Shown piece after piece: positions 9,563-21,641 of a DNA stretch of 58,387 nt. The translations under genes and the position numbers were made by a program. The notes below the pieces were generated by a model. It had not been told where the DNA came from, did no database searches, and was given only the letters and a program-made list of their open reading frames with translations. The stretch is from contig NZ_AONC01000057.1 of assembly GCF_000585215.1 (NCBI RefSeq), positions 1 to 58,387 on the forward strand, written 5' to 3'. Each line of letters opens with the position of its first letter. Positions within the stretch are counted from its first letter, which is position 1. The DNA is from Imhoffiella purpurea. GTDB lineage: Bacteria > Pseudomonadota > Gammaproteobacteria > Chromatiales > Chromatiaceae.

Positions 9563-9895
9563 TCAATTGGCCGGGCTGCCGGGGTCGATCCAGATTCGGC
9601 CATCCTCGACCGCGAGTCGGTAGGTACGGATGGGCGCGTCGGCCGGTTCGTCCTGCGGTTCGCCCGTGGCCAGGCTGAAGCGGCTGCCGTGCAGCGAGCA
9701 CTTGATGCGGTCGCCGTCGAGACAGCCGAAGGAGAGCGGGTAGTCCTCGTGGCTGCAGTTGTCCTCGACCGCGTAATAGCGCCCGTCGGCGTTGGCGACG
9801 ACATAGGGCCGTCCCTCGATCACGACCTTGACGAACTTGCCGGGCTGGATCTCGTCCGCCCGGGCGACGGCGATGTAGGGGCTGTCCATGCTCAA
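9563..9895 (-). CDS. Rieske-type [2Fe-2S] ferredoxin
   Basis: A 110-residue soluble Rieske protein of the NirD / dioxygenase-ferredoxin type. The cluster ligands are present as CSH (in DNCSHEDYP) and CSLHG (in IKCSLHGSRF), the C-x-H...C-x-x-H pattern, with 15-20 residues between. There is no signal peptide or membrane anchor, so it is cytoplasmic and not the bc1 Rieske subunit. Its ATG overlaps the TGA of the preceding TrpD-like gene (ATGA), indicating translational coupling. It probably delivers electrons to an oxygenase or reductase, but none is encoded next to it. Confidence 0.88.
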   Translation of the reverse strand: MSMDSPYIAVARADEIQPGKFVKVVIEGRPYVVANADGRYYAVEDNCSHEDYPLSFGCLDGDRIKCSLHGSRFSLATGEPQDEPADAPIRTYRLAVEDGRIWIDPGSPAN

Positions 9896-11013
9896 CCCAG
9901 CCTTTGCGCGGCCTTGCCGGAATCCAGCGCGGAACGGATGCGGTCCGCCGCCGCGGCGAGGGATGACGCGCGTCCCAGGTGCCAGAGGATGATGGCGCCG
10001 GTGAAGACCAGACTGTCGTAGGTGGGGCCCTTGTTCCCCTCCAGTGCGGCGAGGCCGGCCTTGGCCGCGGCGATGGCGGTCGCCTGGATGTCGACCGCGA
10101 CGGCGATCTCGTCGCCCGGACGCGTGGTCTGGGGCAGGTCCTCGGGCAGCGGCACGGCCTTCACCGGCTGCTCGATGCCCAGTTCCTGAGGGTCGATCTC
10201 GAACGCCTGTTCCTCGCCGTGGTTCTGGTAATTGACGCAGGTTCCCTTCTGACGCAGCGAGGGGATGACCCCGCCCTCGCTACCGCGGATCAGCAGGGCC
10301 GAGTCGAACCCGGTATGACGGGCGAGCATGGCGTAGATGCGCGGATAGGGCTTGTGGACGTAGCCGGTCACCAGATGGGTGCGTTTGCGTCCGTGGATGG
10401 GGCGTGCCATCACCTCGACCGTGGTCACGGCCTGGCGCTTGACCATGGCGGCGCGCAGGTCGACCAGATTGTGCAGCGGGGCGCAGAAGGAACGCTGGTC
10501 GACATAGCTCCAGCCGCAGCCGGGGTCCTTCAGCCGGTCGGCGGCCTCGACCGGGCTCAGGTCGACCGGCACCCCGGCGGCATCCAGTATGTGGCGGTGG
10601 GTGACACCGAACTTGGGGCCGACCGCGTGGGCGCCGTGACTGATGGCTGGCACCCCGCATTCGGCCAGCAGGGGCATCAGAAATGGGGATGCCGGGAGAC
10701 AGCGGTTGTAGCCGTCGTAGGGGTCGGCGATGTCGACCACGTCGTCGACGTCCGCGACCACATGGCCGGTCGCCTCGCGGATGGCATCCAGGATGCCCTT
10801 GAACTCCTCGTCGGTCTCGCGCTTCATCCGCAGGGCGATGAAGAAGATGCCGGCCTGGACCGGATCCACCTTGTTGTCGAGGATGGCGCGCATGCCGGCG
10901 CAGGCATCGGCGGCCGAGATGTCCTTGGAGAGCTCGGGTCCGGTGGCGATGCGCTGGATGATGGAACGCATCTGCAGTTTGGCGTCGTCCGACGCGGTCG
11001 GGGTGCTGCTCAT
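9892..11013 (-). CDS. TrpD-like glycosyltransferase family 3 protein, non-canonical
   Basis: A 373-residue protein with the N-terminal helical domain and alpha/beta body of anthranilate phosphoribosyltransferase relatives (the KMRxExxEE-type start appears as MKRETDEEFKGIL). The PRPP-binding glycine loop GTGGD of TrpD is replaced by ADPYDGYNR, and the KHGNR(S/A) segment reads SHGAHAVGPKFGVTH. It is therefore probably not a tryptophan-biosynthetic enzyme. It sits between an amidase (87 bp upstream) and a Rieske ferredoxin (4-bp overlap) with no other trp gene nearby. The substrate is unknown. A role in a small nitrogen- or nucleoside-linked pathway is inference from context. Confidence 0.75.
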   Translation of the reverse strand: MSSTPTASDDAKLQMRSIIQRIATGPELSKDISAADACAGMRAILDNKVDPVQAGIFFIALRMKRETDEEFKGILDAIREATGHVVADVDDVVDIADPYDGYNRCLPASPFLMPLLAECGVPAISHGAHAVGPKFGVTHRHILDAAGVPVDLSPVEAADRLKDPGCGWSYVDQRSFCAPLHNLVDLRAAMVKRQAVTTVEVMARPIHGRKRTHLVTGYVHKPYPRIYAMLARHTGFDSALLIRGSEGGVIPSLRQKGTCVNYQNHGEEQAFEIDPQELGIEQPVKAVPLPEDLPQTTRPGDEIAVAVDIQATAIAAAKAGLAALEGNKGPTYDSLVFTGAIILWHLGRASSLAAAADRIRSALDSGKAAQRLG

Positions 11014-11100
11014 CGTCTGTCCTCCGGATTCTGGAGTGTGTTTGTGATCGGGGCCGGAAGGGTCTGCAGCGATTCCGGCCTGTGTCGCGTGCCCTGATGG

Positions 11101-11991
11101 TCAATCGCGATAGCGTAGATTCAGGTCGTCGTAGGCGTCGATGCGGCGGTCGCGCAGGAAGGGCCAGACGCGCCGTACCCGCTCGGTCCGCTCCAGGTCG
11201 ATCTCGGTCACCAGCAGCTTGGGCGACTGGTCGTCGGCCTGGGCGAGGATCTCGCCCTGCGGACCGCAGACGAATGAGTTGCCCCAGAAGCGCAGGCCGG
11301 CGGTGTTTCCGCTCGGATCCTGCTCGACGCCGACGCGGTTGCAGGCGGCGAGCGCGAGCCCGTTGGCGATGGCGTGTCCGCGCTGGATGGTCATCCAGGC
11401 GTCGAGCTGGCGCTCCTGCTCCTCGGGCGAGTCGCTCGGGCTCCAGCCGATCGCGGTCGGATAGAGCAGGATCTGGGCCCCGGCGAGCGCCATGGAGCGC
11501 GCGGCCTCCGGAAACCACTGGTCCCAGCACACCAGCACGCCGAGCCGCCCGGCGCTGGTGTCGACCGGATTGAAGTCGAGATCGCCCGGGGTGAAATAGT
11601 ATTTCTCGCAATATCCCGGGTTGTCCGGGACATGCATCTTGCGGTAGATGCCCGCCAGGGACCCGTCGGCGTCGACGATCACCGCCGTGTTGTGGTAGAG
11701 GCCGGCGGCGCGGCGCTCGAAGAGCGAGCCGACGATCACCAGCTCCAGCTCGCGCGCCAGTGCGCTGAGCCGCTCGGTGGTGGGGCCGGGGATGGGTTCG
11801 GCCATGTCGAAGTGGTCGGGATCCTCGATCTGGCAGAAATAGGGCCCGTTGTGCAGCTCCTGCAGCAGAACCAGGTTGGCGCCGCGGATGGAGGCCGCGC
11901 GGATCGCCGCCTCGCAATCGTCCAGATTGGCGCCGGGGCTTCCCTGATCCGATTGCTGAACGAGCGCGAGTGTCAAAGATGAGCCAGGCAT
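11101..11991 (-). CDS. aguB: Carbon-nitrogen hydrolase, N-carbamoylputrescine amidase type
   Basis: A 296-residue nitrilase-superfamily amidase. The catalytic triad is visible: Glu in LLQELHNGPYF (about 44), Lys in YRKMHVPD (about 118) and Cys in VLVCWDQWFPEAAR (about 153). The residues around the triad are those typical of AguB, which hydrolyses N-carbamoylputrescine to putrescine, CO2 and ammonia. The usual partner agmatine deiminase (aguA) is not adjacent. Instead the gene heads a leftward set with a TrpD-like protein and a Rieske ferredoxin. The AguB assignment is by family resemblance, and a different amide substrate is possible given the neighbours. Confidence 0.82.
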   Translation of the reverse strand: MPGSSLTLALVQQSDQGSPGANLDDCEAAIRAASIRGANLVLLQELHNGPYFCQIEDPDHFDMAEPIPGPTTERLSALARELELVIVGSLFERRAAGLYHNTAVIVDADGSLAGIYRKMHVPDNPGYCEKYYFTPGDLDFNPVDTSAGRLGVLVCWDQWFPEAARSMALAGAQILLYPTAIGWSPSDSPEEQERQLDAWMTIQRGHAIANGLALAACNRVGVEQDPSGNTAGLRFWGNSFVCGPQGEILAQADDQSPKLLVTEIDLERTERVRRVWPFLRDRRIDAYDDLNLRYRD

Positions 11992-12116
11992 GCGGAACCT
12001 CGGGGTGACGGTCGAGCGACCATTATCCTATGTTACCTTCTCGATTCGAGTGTCGGATGCATCCGAACGCGATCGGCCTGTCTGCCGGGCACGCCGACCT
12101 ATTACATTGGGGATCG

Positions 12117-12881
12117 ATGGCCAACTTTCAGACGCATCTCAATGGGGGCATCCTCGCCAGCGCGGCGGCGACCCTGGGTCTGCACATGGGCGGCATGGTG
12201 CAGGGCGGTCAGACCCTGCCCCTGTTCGCCCTGGGCGTGATCGGCAGTCTGCTGCCGGACATCGACTCGGATACCTCCAAGCCGGTCAACGCGCTCTTCA
12301 GCGTGCTCGGCGCCGGTCTGGCGTTCGCCATGACGCTGCCGCTGATGGACTGCTTTCAGCCGCTCGAATTGACCCTGATCTGGGTCGGCGTCTTTCTCTG
12401 CGTGCGCTACGGCTTCTTCGAGATCTTCACCCGCTTCACCGTGCATCGCGGGATCTGGCATTCCTGGCTCGGCATCGCCGCCGCGTCCCTGGCGACGGTC
12501 GATATCGCCTATTGGATCTGGGAGCAGCCGCCCGAGTCGGCCTGGACCGCCGGTCTCATGGTCGGCATCGGCTATTTCACCCATCTCTTCCTAGACGAGG
12601 TCTACAGCGTGGATCTCTTCAACAGCCGCTTGAAGCGCTCCTTCGGCACGGCGCTCAAGCCCTTCAGTCTGGACGACCGCTGGAGCAGTCTCTCCATGCT
12701 CGCCGTTGTCCTCGCGCTGGCCTGGGTGGCGCCCGACGCCCGGGGCTGGGTCGAGCGGATGGACCTGGGGACCCTGGATCCCAACCGGCTGGCCGATCTC
12801 TTCTGGGATCAGGTGTCTTCCGCGCGGGCCCTGGTCGGCGACTGGTGGTCGCGGCTGCAGCGGATGCTGCCGCTCGGCTGA
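12117..12881 (+). CDS. YdjM/DUF457-type membrane-bound metal-dependent hydrolase
   Basis: A 254-residue inner-membrane protein started at the ATG at 12117, where the family's characteristic opening MANFQTHLNGG begins. The 29 codons upstream are non-family sequence. Conserved elements are the N-terminal His in TH, GSLLPDIDSDTSKPVN, HRGIWHSW and HLFLDEV, the His/Asp set of this family (membrane hydrolases related to lipid phosphatases). Four to six hydrophobic helices are visible. The biological substrate is unknown. It precedes accA by 81 bp on the same strand and may share its transcript. Confidence 0.83.
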   Translation: MANFQTHLNGGILASAAATLGLHMGGMVQGGQTLPLFALGVIGSLLPDIDSDTSKPVNALFSVLGAGLAFAMTLPLMDCFQPLELTLIWVGVFLCVRYGFFEIFTRFTVHRGIWHSWLGIAAASLATVDIAYWIWEQPPESAWTAGLMVGIGYFTHLFLDEVYSVDLFNSRLKRSFGTALKPFSLDDRWSSLSMLAVVLALAWVAPDARGWVERMDLGTLDPNRLADLFWDQVSSARALVGDWWSRLQRMLPLG

Positions 12882-12962
12882 GGGCTGCACAGGCTGTACT
12901 CGCGGGTTGGGCTGCGCTAGATTGGCGCGTTGGCGTAAGACAACGATAAATATACTGGGGCT

Positions 12963-13919
12963 ATGGACCTTAATTTTCTCGATTTCGAACAACCTATCGC
13001 GGAGCTCGAGGCGAAGATCGAAGAGCTGCGCCTGGTCGGCCACGATAACGAGCTCAACATCCAGGAGGAGATCGAGCGTCTGCAGTCGAAGTGCGTGGCG
13101 ATGACCGAATCCATCTTCTCCTCGCTCACGCCCTGGCAGATCTCGCAGTTGTCGCGCCATCCGCAGCGGCCCTATCTGCTCGACTACGTCCGCCGCATCT
13201 TCGACGAATTCCACGAGCTCCACGGCGATCGCGCCTTCGCCGACGATCGCGCCATCGTCGGTGGCCTGGCCCGCATCGAGGGGCGGCCGGTCATGGTGAT
13301 CGGCCATCAGAAGGGTCGCGACACCAAGGAGAAGATCCTGCGCAATTTCGGCATGCCGCGCCCCGAGGGCTATCGCAAGGCGCTGCGTCTGATGCAGATG
13401 GCCGAGCGCTTCGGCATGCCCATTCTGACCTTCATCGACACCCCCGGCGCCTATCCGGGCGTCGGTGCCGAGGAGCGCGGGCAGAGCGAGGCCATCGCCC
13501 GCAATCTGCGCGAGATGTCCACCTTGCGCACGCCCATCCTCTGCACCGTGGTGGGCGAGGGCGGCTCGGGCGGCGCGCTGGCGATCGGGGTCGGCGACTG
13601 GGTCGGCATGCTGCAGTTCAGTACCTATTCGGTCATCTCGCCCGAGGGCTGCGCCTCCATCCTCTGGAAGAGCGCGGACAAGGCCCAGCTGGCGGCCGAG
13701 GCCATGGCCATCACCTCCGACAAGCTGCTCGAGCAGGGGCTCGTCGATCAGGTGGTCAAGGAGCCGCCGGGCGGGGCACACCGCAACCCGGATCTGGCCG
13801 CCAAATATCTGAAGGAGGCGCTGCTCGCCCGGTTGGAGTCCCTCGAGGCCCTTCCGCTGGACGCCCTGATCGCCGACCGCTACAAACGTTTGATGGCCTG
13901 CGGCCGCTTCAAGGAGTGA
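12963..13919 (+). CDS. accA: Acetyl-CoA carboxylase carboxyltransferase subunit alpha
   Basis: This 318-residue subunit, with AccD, transfers the carboxyl group from biotin to acetyl-CoA to make malonyl-CoA, the first step of fatty acid synthesis. The start is supported by a ctgggg ribosome-binding site and by the family opening [19 protein letters not shown]. The crotonase-fold core shows [32 protein letters not shown] and [11 protein letters not shown], which form the CoA/biotin site and oxyanion hole. Length matches E. coli AccA (319). It is followed by a 7-bp hairpin and tilS. Confidence 0.98.
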   Translation: MDLNFLDFEQPIAELEAKIEELRLVGHDNELNIQEEIERLQSKCVAMTESIFSSLTPWQISQLSRHPQRPYLLDYVRRIFDEFHELHGDRAFADDRAIVGGLARIEGRPVMVIGHQKGRDTKEKILRNFGMPRPEGYRKALRLMQMAERFGMPILTFIDTPGAYPGVGAEERGQSEAIARNLREMSTLRTPILCTVVGEGGSGGALAIGVGDWVGMLQFSTYSVISPEGCASILWKSADKAQLAAEAMAITSDKLLEQGLVDQVVKEPPGGAHRNPDLAAKYLKEALLARLESLEALPLDALIADRYKRLMACGRFKE

Positions 13920-13920
13920 T

Positions 13921-13937
13921 GCCGGGACCTTCCCGGC
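13921..13937 (+). terminator. Short perfect hairpin after accA
   Basis: GCCGGGA-CCT-TCCCGGC, a 7-bp perfect stem with a 3-nt loop starting right after the accA stop. There is no T-tract, so it may be an RNA-end stabiliser or weak terminator rather than a full intrinsic terminator. Confidence 0.4.
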
Positions 13938-13973
13938 TTCCGGATCGGCTTGCTCTCGTCCTAAGCCGTGCCC

Positions 13974-15335
13974 ATGCCCAAGCTCGATCCGGCCCGTCTC
14001 GCCGACGCGCTCTCCGAGCTGGATTCGGTCCGCCGGTGCTGGGTCGCCTATAGCGGCGGGCTGGATTCCGAGGTTTTGCTGACCGCCCTGAGCGAGGTGC
14101 GGGAGCGGCTTCCGGGCGAGCTTGCGGCCGTTCACGTCGATCACGGACTGCATCCCCGATCCGCCGTCTGGGCCTCGCGCTGCCGGACGCGATGCGAGGT
14201 TCTGGGGCTGACCTGCGAGGTCAGGCCGCTCGGTCTGCGGCCGATTCCCGGCGAGAGTCTGGAGGCGCTGGCACGCGAGGCGCGGTATGACGCCTTCGTG
14301 GATCTGCTCGATCCGGACGATCTGCTGCTTACCGCCCATCATCAGGACGATCAGGCCGAGACCCTGCTGCTGGCCCTGTTGCGCGGCGGCGGCGTCCAGG
14401 GCCTGGCATCCATGCCGCGCATCCTGCCGCTCGGGGCCGGGCGGCTGGTGAGGCCGCTGCTCGGGCTGCCGCGCGCCGCGCTGATGGACTTCGCCGATGC
14501 GCGCGGGCTCGACTGGATCCAGGATCCGAGCAACGACCACCTGTCCTTCGACCGCAACTATCTGCGTCATCGGGTGATGCCCCTGTTGCGGGCACGCTGG
14601 CCATCCTGCGCCGCGACCCTGTCCCGCAGCGCCGGACACTGCGCCGAGGCCGCCGATCTGGTGGACGAGCTGGCCGACCGCGTGCTCGCGGATATCCCCG
14701 GCGGGCGCCCCGGTACCCTGTCCATTCGTGCCTTGCTGGATCTGGGGCGCCCCTTGCGTGCGGGCGTGGTGCGGCGCTGGCTGAAGCTGGGTGGATTTCG
14801 TCCGCCCGACAGCCGGCACCTCGCGCGTATCCTCGACGAGATGCTGGTGGCGCGCGCTGACGCGAATCCGCAGGTCCTCTGGTCGGGGTGCGAGGTTCGG
14901 CGCTACCGCGACGACCTCTTCGTCCTGCAGCCGCTGCCGCGCGCTCCAGCGCCGGATTCGGCGCTTCCATGGTCGATCGGGCAGGGGACGCATTCGCTGC
15001 AGCTGCCTGAGCCCTTGGGGAGGCTCGAATGGCGCCCAGAGGCTGCGGGGTCGGGGGGGCGACGTCTCCGGGTCGGTTTCGGTCGGTCCACCCTGACCTG
15101 CCGCTCGTCGGCCGGTCGTCCGAGCCGGGCATTGAAGAAGCTGTTCCAGGACGCCGGCATCCCCGGCTGGCTGCGCGCCTATGTCCCCCTGGTCTTCGAG
15201 GGCGAGACCCTGATCGCGATCGCCGGAGTTTGCGCCTGCGCGCCAGACGAAGGCGCCTCCGCCGGCGCCGAGATTCGATGGACCGGCCACCCCTGGGAGG
15301 CGTGGCTGCCGCAACCCGGCCGCGATTCCTCGTAG
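13974..15335 (+). CDS. tilS: tRNA(Ile)-lysidine synthase TilS
   Basis: The protein modifies C34 of tRNA-Ile(CAU) to lysidine using ATP and lysine, so that AUA is read as isoleucine. About 453 residues from the ATG at 13974; a GTG two codons upstream is an alternative. The PP-loop ATPase motif is SGGLDS (about 27-32), followed by VHVDHGLHPRS and TAHHQDDQAETLLLALLRG. The C-terminal TilS domain (about 340-450) is present. The TAG stop lies within the left terminus of a repeat element (15332-15451), so the very last residues may have been set by insertion of that element. It is convergent with cnoX. Confidence 0.96.
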   Translation: MPKLDPARLADALSELDSVRRCWVAYSGGLDSEVLLTALSEVRERLPGELAAVHVDHGLHPRSAVWASRCRTRCEVLGLTCEVRPLGLRPIPGESLEALAREARYDAFVDLLDPDDLLLTAHHQDDQAETLLLALLRGGGVQGLASMPRILPLGAGRLVRPLLGLPRAALMDFADARGLDWIQDPSNDHLSFDRNYLRHRVMPLLRARWPSCAATLSRSAGHCAEAADLVDELADRVLADIPGGRPGTLSIRALLDLGRPLRAGVVRRWLKLGGFRPPDSRHLARILDEMLVARADANPQVLWSGCEVRRYRDDLFVLQPLPRAPAPDSALPWSIGQGTHSLQLPEPLGRLEWRPEAAGSGGRRLRVGFGRSTLTCRSSAGRPSRALKKLFQDAGIPGWLRAYVPLVFEGETLIAIAGVCACAPDEGASAGAEIRWTGHPWEAWLPQPGRDSS

Positions 15336-15451
15336 GGCGCAATAGCGACAGCGTATTGCGCCGCATGGTTTGCGGTGCCGTCGTCTCGGCCCCGGTCGCT
15401 ATCCATACGGCGCAATACGGCCGCCCCTCTGGGCGGCCTATTGCTCCCTAC
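15332..15451. repeat. MITE-like palindromic element, copy 1, supplying the tilS stop
   Basis: The ends GTAGGGCGCAATAG and CTATTGCTCCCTAC are inverted repeats with one mismatch. Inside, GGCGCAATA/TATTGCGCC forms a 9-bp stem on the left, and GGCCGCCC-CTCT-GGGCGGCC a perfect 8-bp hairpin at 15419-15438. The TAG of the left end is the in-frame stop of tilS. A related copy lies at 51038-51125. No transposase is encoded, so it would be non-autonomous. It may also act as terminator for the convergent tilS and cnoX genes. Confidence 0.75.
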
Positions 15452-15471
15452 CTATCCGCGCGGTCGTCCGA

Positions 15472-16335
15472 TCAATAGAGCGCGTTCATCATCTTGGCGC
15501 GGTAGCCGGCCACCAGGTCGCCGCCTCCGCCCAGCAGGTCGAACACGGCTAGCATGCCCTTGCGCCCGGCATCGTCGCCATAGGCGCGATCGCGCTTCAT
15601 CAGGTCCAGCAGCAGATCGAGCGCCCCGGCATAGTCGGCGCGCAGCACATGATGGGCCGCGAGCAGATAACGGGCCTCGCTGTCCTTGTCGTCCTGTTGG
15701 AGACGCGCCTTCAGCTCGGCCTCTGGCGGGGCGTCGGACAGGGCGCTGGAGAAGCGCAGCTGGCCACGCAGGGTGGCGACCTCTGGGTCGTTGACGAGCT
15801 CGAGCGGCAGCCTGTCGATCTCGTCGAGGGCGGTGGCGACGTCGCCCTCGGCGGCCGTCATCTGGACCTCGGCCAGCCGCAGTCGGGCGTTGTCTGGATC
15901 TTCGGCTTTGACCCTTTCGAGCAGTCCGCGCGCTTCCTCGAGGCTGCCGGCGGCGATCAGGTGCTGGGCCTGGGTCAGAAGCCCGTCGGTGGCGCGCGGG
16001 ATATGGCGGTCGATGAACTCGCGGATCTGAGACTCGGGGAGGGCGCCCATGAACTGGTCCACCGCGCGTCCCGACTTGAAGAGCTGGACCGTCGGCAGGC
16101 TGCGGATACCGAATTGGGCCGCCAGTGCCTGCTCCTCCTCGGTGTTGACCTTGGCGAGGAGGAAGCGGCCGCGATATTCGTCCGCCAACTTGGCGAGCAG
16201 CGGCATCAGCATGCGGCAGGGTGCGCACCAGTCCGCCCAGAAGTCGACCAGTACCGGACGATCGAAGGACGCGTCGAGGACGAGGGATTGAAAACTTTCA
16301 GCGGTAGCGATCACAACATTCGGGGAATCGGTCAT
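15472..16335 (-). CDS. cnoX: Thioredoxin-domain co-chaperone CnoX (YbbN family)
   Basis: A 287-residue cytoplasmic protein with an N-terminal thioredoxin domain (about 8-112) carrying an intact WCAPC active site and cis-Pro (SLPT), followed by TPR-like helices (about 118-287). CnoX proteins are chaperedoxins that protect and hand clients to GroEL/DnaK under oxidising stress. E. coli YbbN has lost the first cysteine of its CxxC, whereas this copy keeps both and may be redox-active, as in Caulobacter. It is divergent from carA, with a 265-bp gap between them. Confidence 0.9.
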   Translation of the reverse strand: MTDSPNVVIATAESFQSLVLDASFDRPVLVDFWADWCAPCRMLMPLLAKLADEYRGRFLLAKVNTEEEQALAAQFGIRSLPTVQLFKSGRAVDQFMGALPESQIREFIDRHIPRATDGLLTQAQHLIAAGSLEEARGLLERVKAEDPDNARLRLAEVQMTAAEGDVATALDEIDRLPLELVNDPEVATLRGQLRFSSALSDAPPEAELKARLQQDDKDSEARYLLAAHHVLRADYAGALDLLLDLMKRDRAYGDDAGRKGMLAVFDLLGGGGDLVAGYRAKMMNALY

Positions 16336-16479
16336 GGTAGATATCGTACTGGCTTGGAAACGAGAGATAGCGGCCGAAAATAGAGATGCCGAGAGATGGA
16401 TGCAAGTGTCGGTGCCATGGGGTCGGGGTGTCGGGCCGAGCGTTTCGGACGGCGAGCCTCATGGACAGCATGGCGCCGC

Positions 16480-16493
16480 TTAATTAGAATTCA
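16480..16493. promoter_or_regulatory. Possible ARG box (ArgR operator) upstream of carA
   Basis: TTAATTAGAATTCA matches the ARG-box core TGAATWWWWATTCA at 12 of 14 positions and lies 107 bp before the carA start. In E. coli carAB is repressed by ArgR through such boxes. Only one box is visible here, whereas strong operators usually have two in tandem, so this is tentative. Confidence 0.35.
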
Positions 16494-16600
16494 CCCGGGT
16501 CAGTGCGCAGCCAGTGGCCCAACCCTAATACGTGCTGATGTCGCCGCTCGTGCTTCCCGCCGCGGCCGTCGCGCGTCCTCGCCCGGATTCGGAGATACCC

Positions 16601-17755
16601 TTGAGAAAACCCGCAGTTCTGGTTCTGGAAGACGGCTCGGTCTTCCACGGAACGTCGATTGGCGCCGATGGGATCAGCGTCGGTGAAGTCGTATTCAACA
16701 CCGCGATGTCCGGCTATCAGGAGATCCTCACGGATCCCTCGTATCTGAGACAGCTCGTCACGCTCACCTATCCGCACATCGGCAACGTCGGCGTCAACCC
16801 GGAGGACGAAGAGTCCGAAGCGGTTCAGGCGGCCGGCCTCATCATCCGCGACCTGCCCATCCTGCCGAGCAATTTTCGCATGCAGGAGACGCTGGACGCC
16901 TATCTGAAACGGCAGAAGGTCGTCGGGATCGCCGATATCGACACCCGTCGTCTGACCCGCATCCTGCGCGAAAAGGGCGCGCAGAACGGCTGCATCCAGG
17001 CGGGCGACGGAGTGGACGTCGACACGGCGCTCGCCGAGGCGCGTGCCTTCCCCGGGCTCAAGGGGATGGATCTGGCGCAGCACGCCTCGACCCAGGAGGC
17101 CTATTCCTGGACCCAGGGCGTGTGGACGCTCCCGGCCGGGCTGCCCGAGCCGGTGAAGCCGGTCGCCGAGCAGCTGCCCTACCACGTGGTCGCCTACGAC
17201 TACGGCATCAAGCGCAACATCCTGCGCATGCTGGTCGCGCGCGGCTGCCACGTCACCGTGGTCCCGGCCCATATGCCGGCGGCGACCGTTCTGGCCCTGG
17301 AGCCGGACGGCGTCTTCCTCTCGAACGGCCCCGGCGATCCCGAGCCCTGCGACTACGCCATCGCCGCCATCCGCGACCTGCTGGAGTCCGGTATCCCCAT
17401 GTTCGGCATCTGTCTCGGGCACCAGCTGCTGGGCCTCGCCTGCGGCGCGCGCACGCTCAAGATGAAGTTCGGCCATCATGGCGCCAATCACCCGGTGCAG
17501 GATCTCGCGACCGGCGTCGTCATGATCAGCAGCCAGAACCACGGCTTCGCGGTGGACGAGGAGAGCCTGCCGTCCACGGTGGAGGCGACGCACCGCTCGC
17601 TGTTCGACGGATCGCTTCAGGGCATCCATCACCGCGAGCGTCCGGCCTTCAGCTTCCAGGGGCATCCGGAGGCCAGCCCTGGCCCCCATGATGTGGCACC
17701 CGTCTTCGACCATTTCATCGATCTGATGCGGGAGCGCAAGGCCGACGCCGCCTGA
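16601..17755 (+). CDS. carA: Carbamoyl-phosphate synthase small subunit
   Basis: The glutaminase subunit, which releases ammonia from glutamine and channels it to CarB for carbamoyl phosphate (arginine and pyrimidines). I choose the TTG at 16601 (384 residues): a GGAG lies 6 nt upstream and the family sequence [15 protein letters not shown] begins there, while the upstream in-frame ATG at 16532 adds 23 unconserved residues. The class I glutamine amidotransferase domain has the nucleophile Cys in [11 protein letters not shown], and the His/Glu pair in [12 protein letters not shown]. Length agrees with E. coli CarA (382). It is followed by carB after 38 bp. Confidence 0.97.
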   Translation: MRKPAVLVLEDGSVFHGTSIGADGISVGEVVFNTAMSGYQEILTDPSYLRQLVTLTYPHIGNVGVNPEDEESEAVQAAGLIIRDLPILPSNFRMQETLDAYLKRQKVVGIADIDTRRLTRILREKGAQNGCIQAGDGVDVDTALAEARAFPGLKGMDLAQHASTQEAYSWTQGVWTLPAGLPEPVKPVAEQLPYHVVAYDYGIKRNILRMLVARGCHVTVVPAHMPAATVLALEPDGVFLSNGPGDPEPCDYAIAAIRDLLESGIPMFGICLGHQLLGLACGARTLKMKFGHHGANHPVQDLATGVVMISSQNHGFAVDEESLPSTVEATHRSLFDGSLQGIHHRERPAFSFQGHPEASPGPHDVAPVFDHFIDLMRERKADAA

Positions 17756-17793
17756 TCCTGCGTTTCCCTTCATCGATTACCGCGTGACACCAA

Positions 17794-21003
<3,210 letters not shown>

Positions 21004-21014
21004 TTCGAAAAATA

Positions 21015-21045
21015 GCGGGCGCCCACGAGCGCCCGCCGTCTTTTG
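21015..21045 (+). terminator. Intrinsic terminator after carB
   Basis: GCGGGCGC-CCACGA-GCGCCCGC is a perfect 8-bp GC stem, followed after CG by TCTTTTGT. It lies 11 bp after the carB stop and about 75 bp before greA, so greA probably has its own promoter as well. Confidence 0.8.
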
Positions 21046-21118
21046 TATATGGTCCGCAAGGGGCCTGTCTCGCGTTGCGCCTGCGTGCGCCGCGACGCAT
21101 CCATACGAGGTAAGCACC

Positions 21119-21595
21119 ATGACCAAGGTACCTCTGACCGCCAGGGGCGCTGAGAAATTGCGCGAAGAGTTGGAGCATCTGAAGCGGGTCGAGCGCCCCC
21201 GCATCATCGAGGCGATCGCCGAGGCGCGCGCCCATGGCGATCTCAAGGAGAATGCCGAGTATCATGCCGCGCGCGAGCAGCAGGGCTTCGTCGAGGGCCG
21301 GATCAAGGACATCGAGGGCAAGCTGTCGAACGCCCAGATCATCGACGTCACGACGTTGGCGGCGAACGGCAAGGTGGTTTTCGGCACGACCGTCAAGGTG
21401 CTGGAGCTCGACAAGGACGAGGAGCTCTCCTACCAGATCGTCGGCGACGACGAGGCCGACCTCAAGCAGGGCATGATTTCCGTCAGCTCGCCCATCGCCC
21501 GTTGCCTGATCGGCAAGTCCGAGGGCGATATCGCCTCGCTCGACGCCCCCGGCGGTATCCGGGAGTTCGAGATCCTCGAGGTGCTCTACATCTGA
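21119..21595 (+). CDS. greA: Transcription elongation factor GreA
   Basis: This 158-residue factor rescues backtracked RNA polymerase by stimulating transcript cleavage. The N-terminal coiled coil (about 1-75) bears the tip acidic residues in [15 protein letters not shown], which reach the polymerase active site. The C-terminal FKBP-like domain spans about 80-158. The start is supported by a gaggtaag ribosome-binding site. Length equals E. coli GreA (158). The position after carAB is conserved in gammaproteobacteria. Confidence 0.98.
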   Translation: MTKVPLTARGAEKLREELEHLKRVERPRIIEAIAEARAHGDLKENAEYHAAREQQGFVEGRIKDIEGKLSNAQIIDVTTLAANGKVVFGTTVKVLELDKDEELSYQIVGDDEADLKQGMISVSSPIARCLIGKSEGDIASLDAPGGIREFEILEVLYI

Positions 21596-21601
21596 ACGGA
21601 T

Positions 21602-21634
21602 GCCGACTCGATGCCTTTCCGGCATTCGGTCGGC
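21602..21634. terminator. Hairpin between convergent greA and the MinD-like gene
   Basis: GCCGAC/GTCGGC outer stem and ATGCC/GGCAT inner stem, separated by a TCG/TCG internal loop, with a TTTCC apex. Placed 6 bp after the greA stop and just before the end of the opposing gene. No clear T-tract. Confidence 0.5.
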
Positions 21635-21641
21635 GCTCCAC

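Noticed and set aside
9892-11013. Tryptophan biosynthesis gene trpD
   Set aside because: The PRPP-binding GTGGD loop is missing and no trp genes are adjacent; kept as a TrpD-like protein only.
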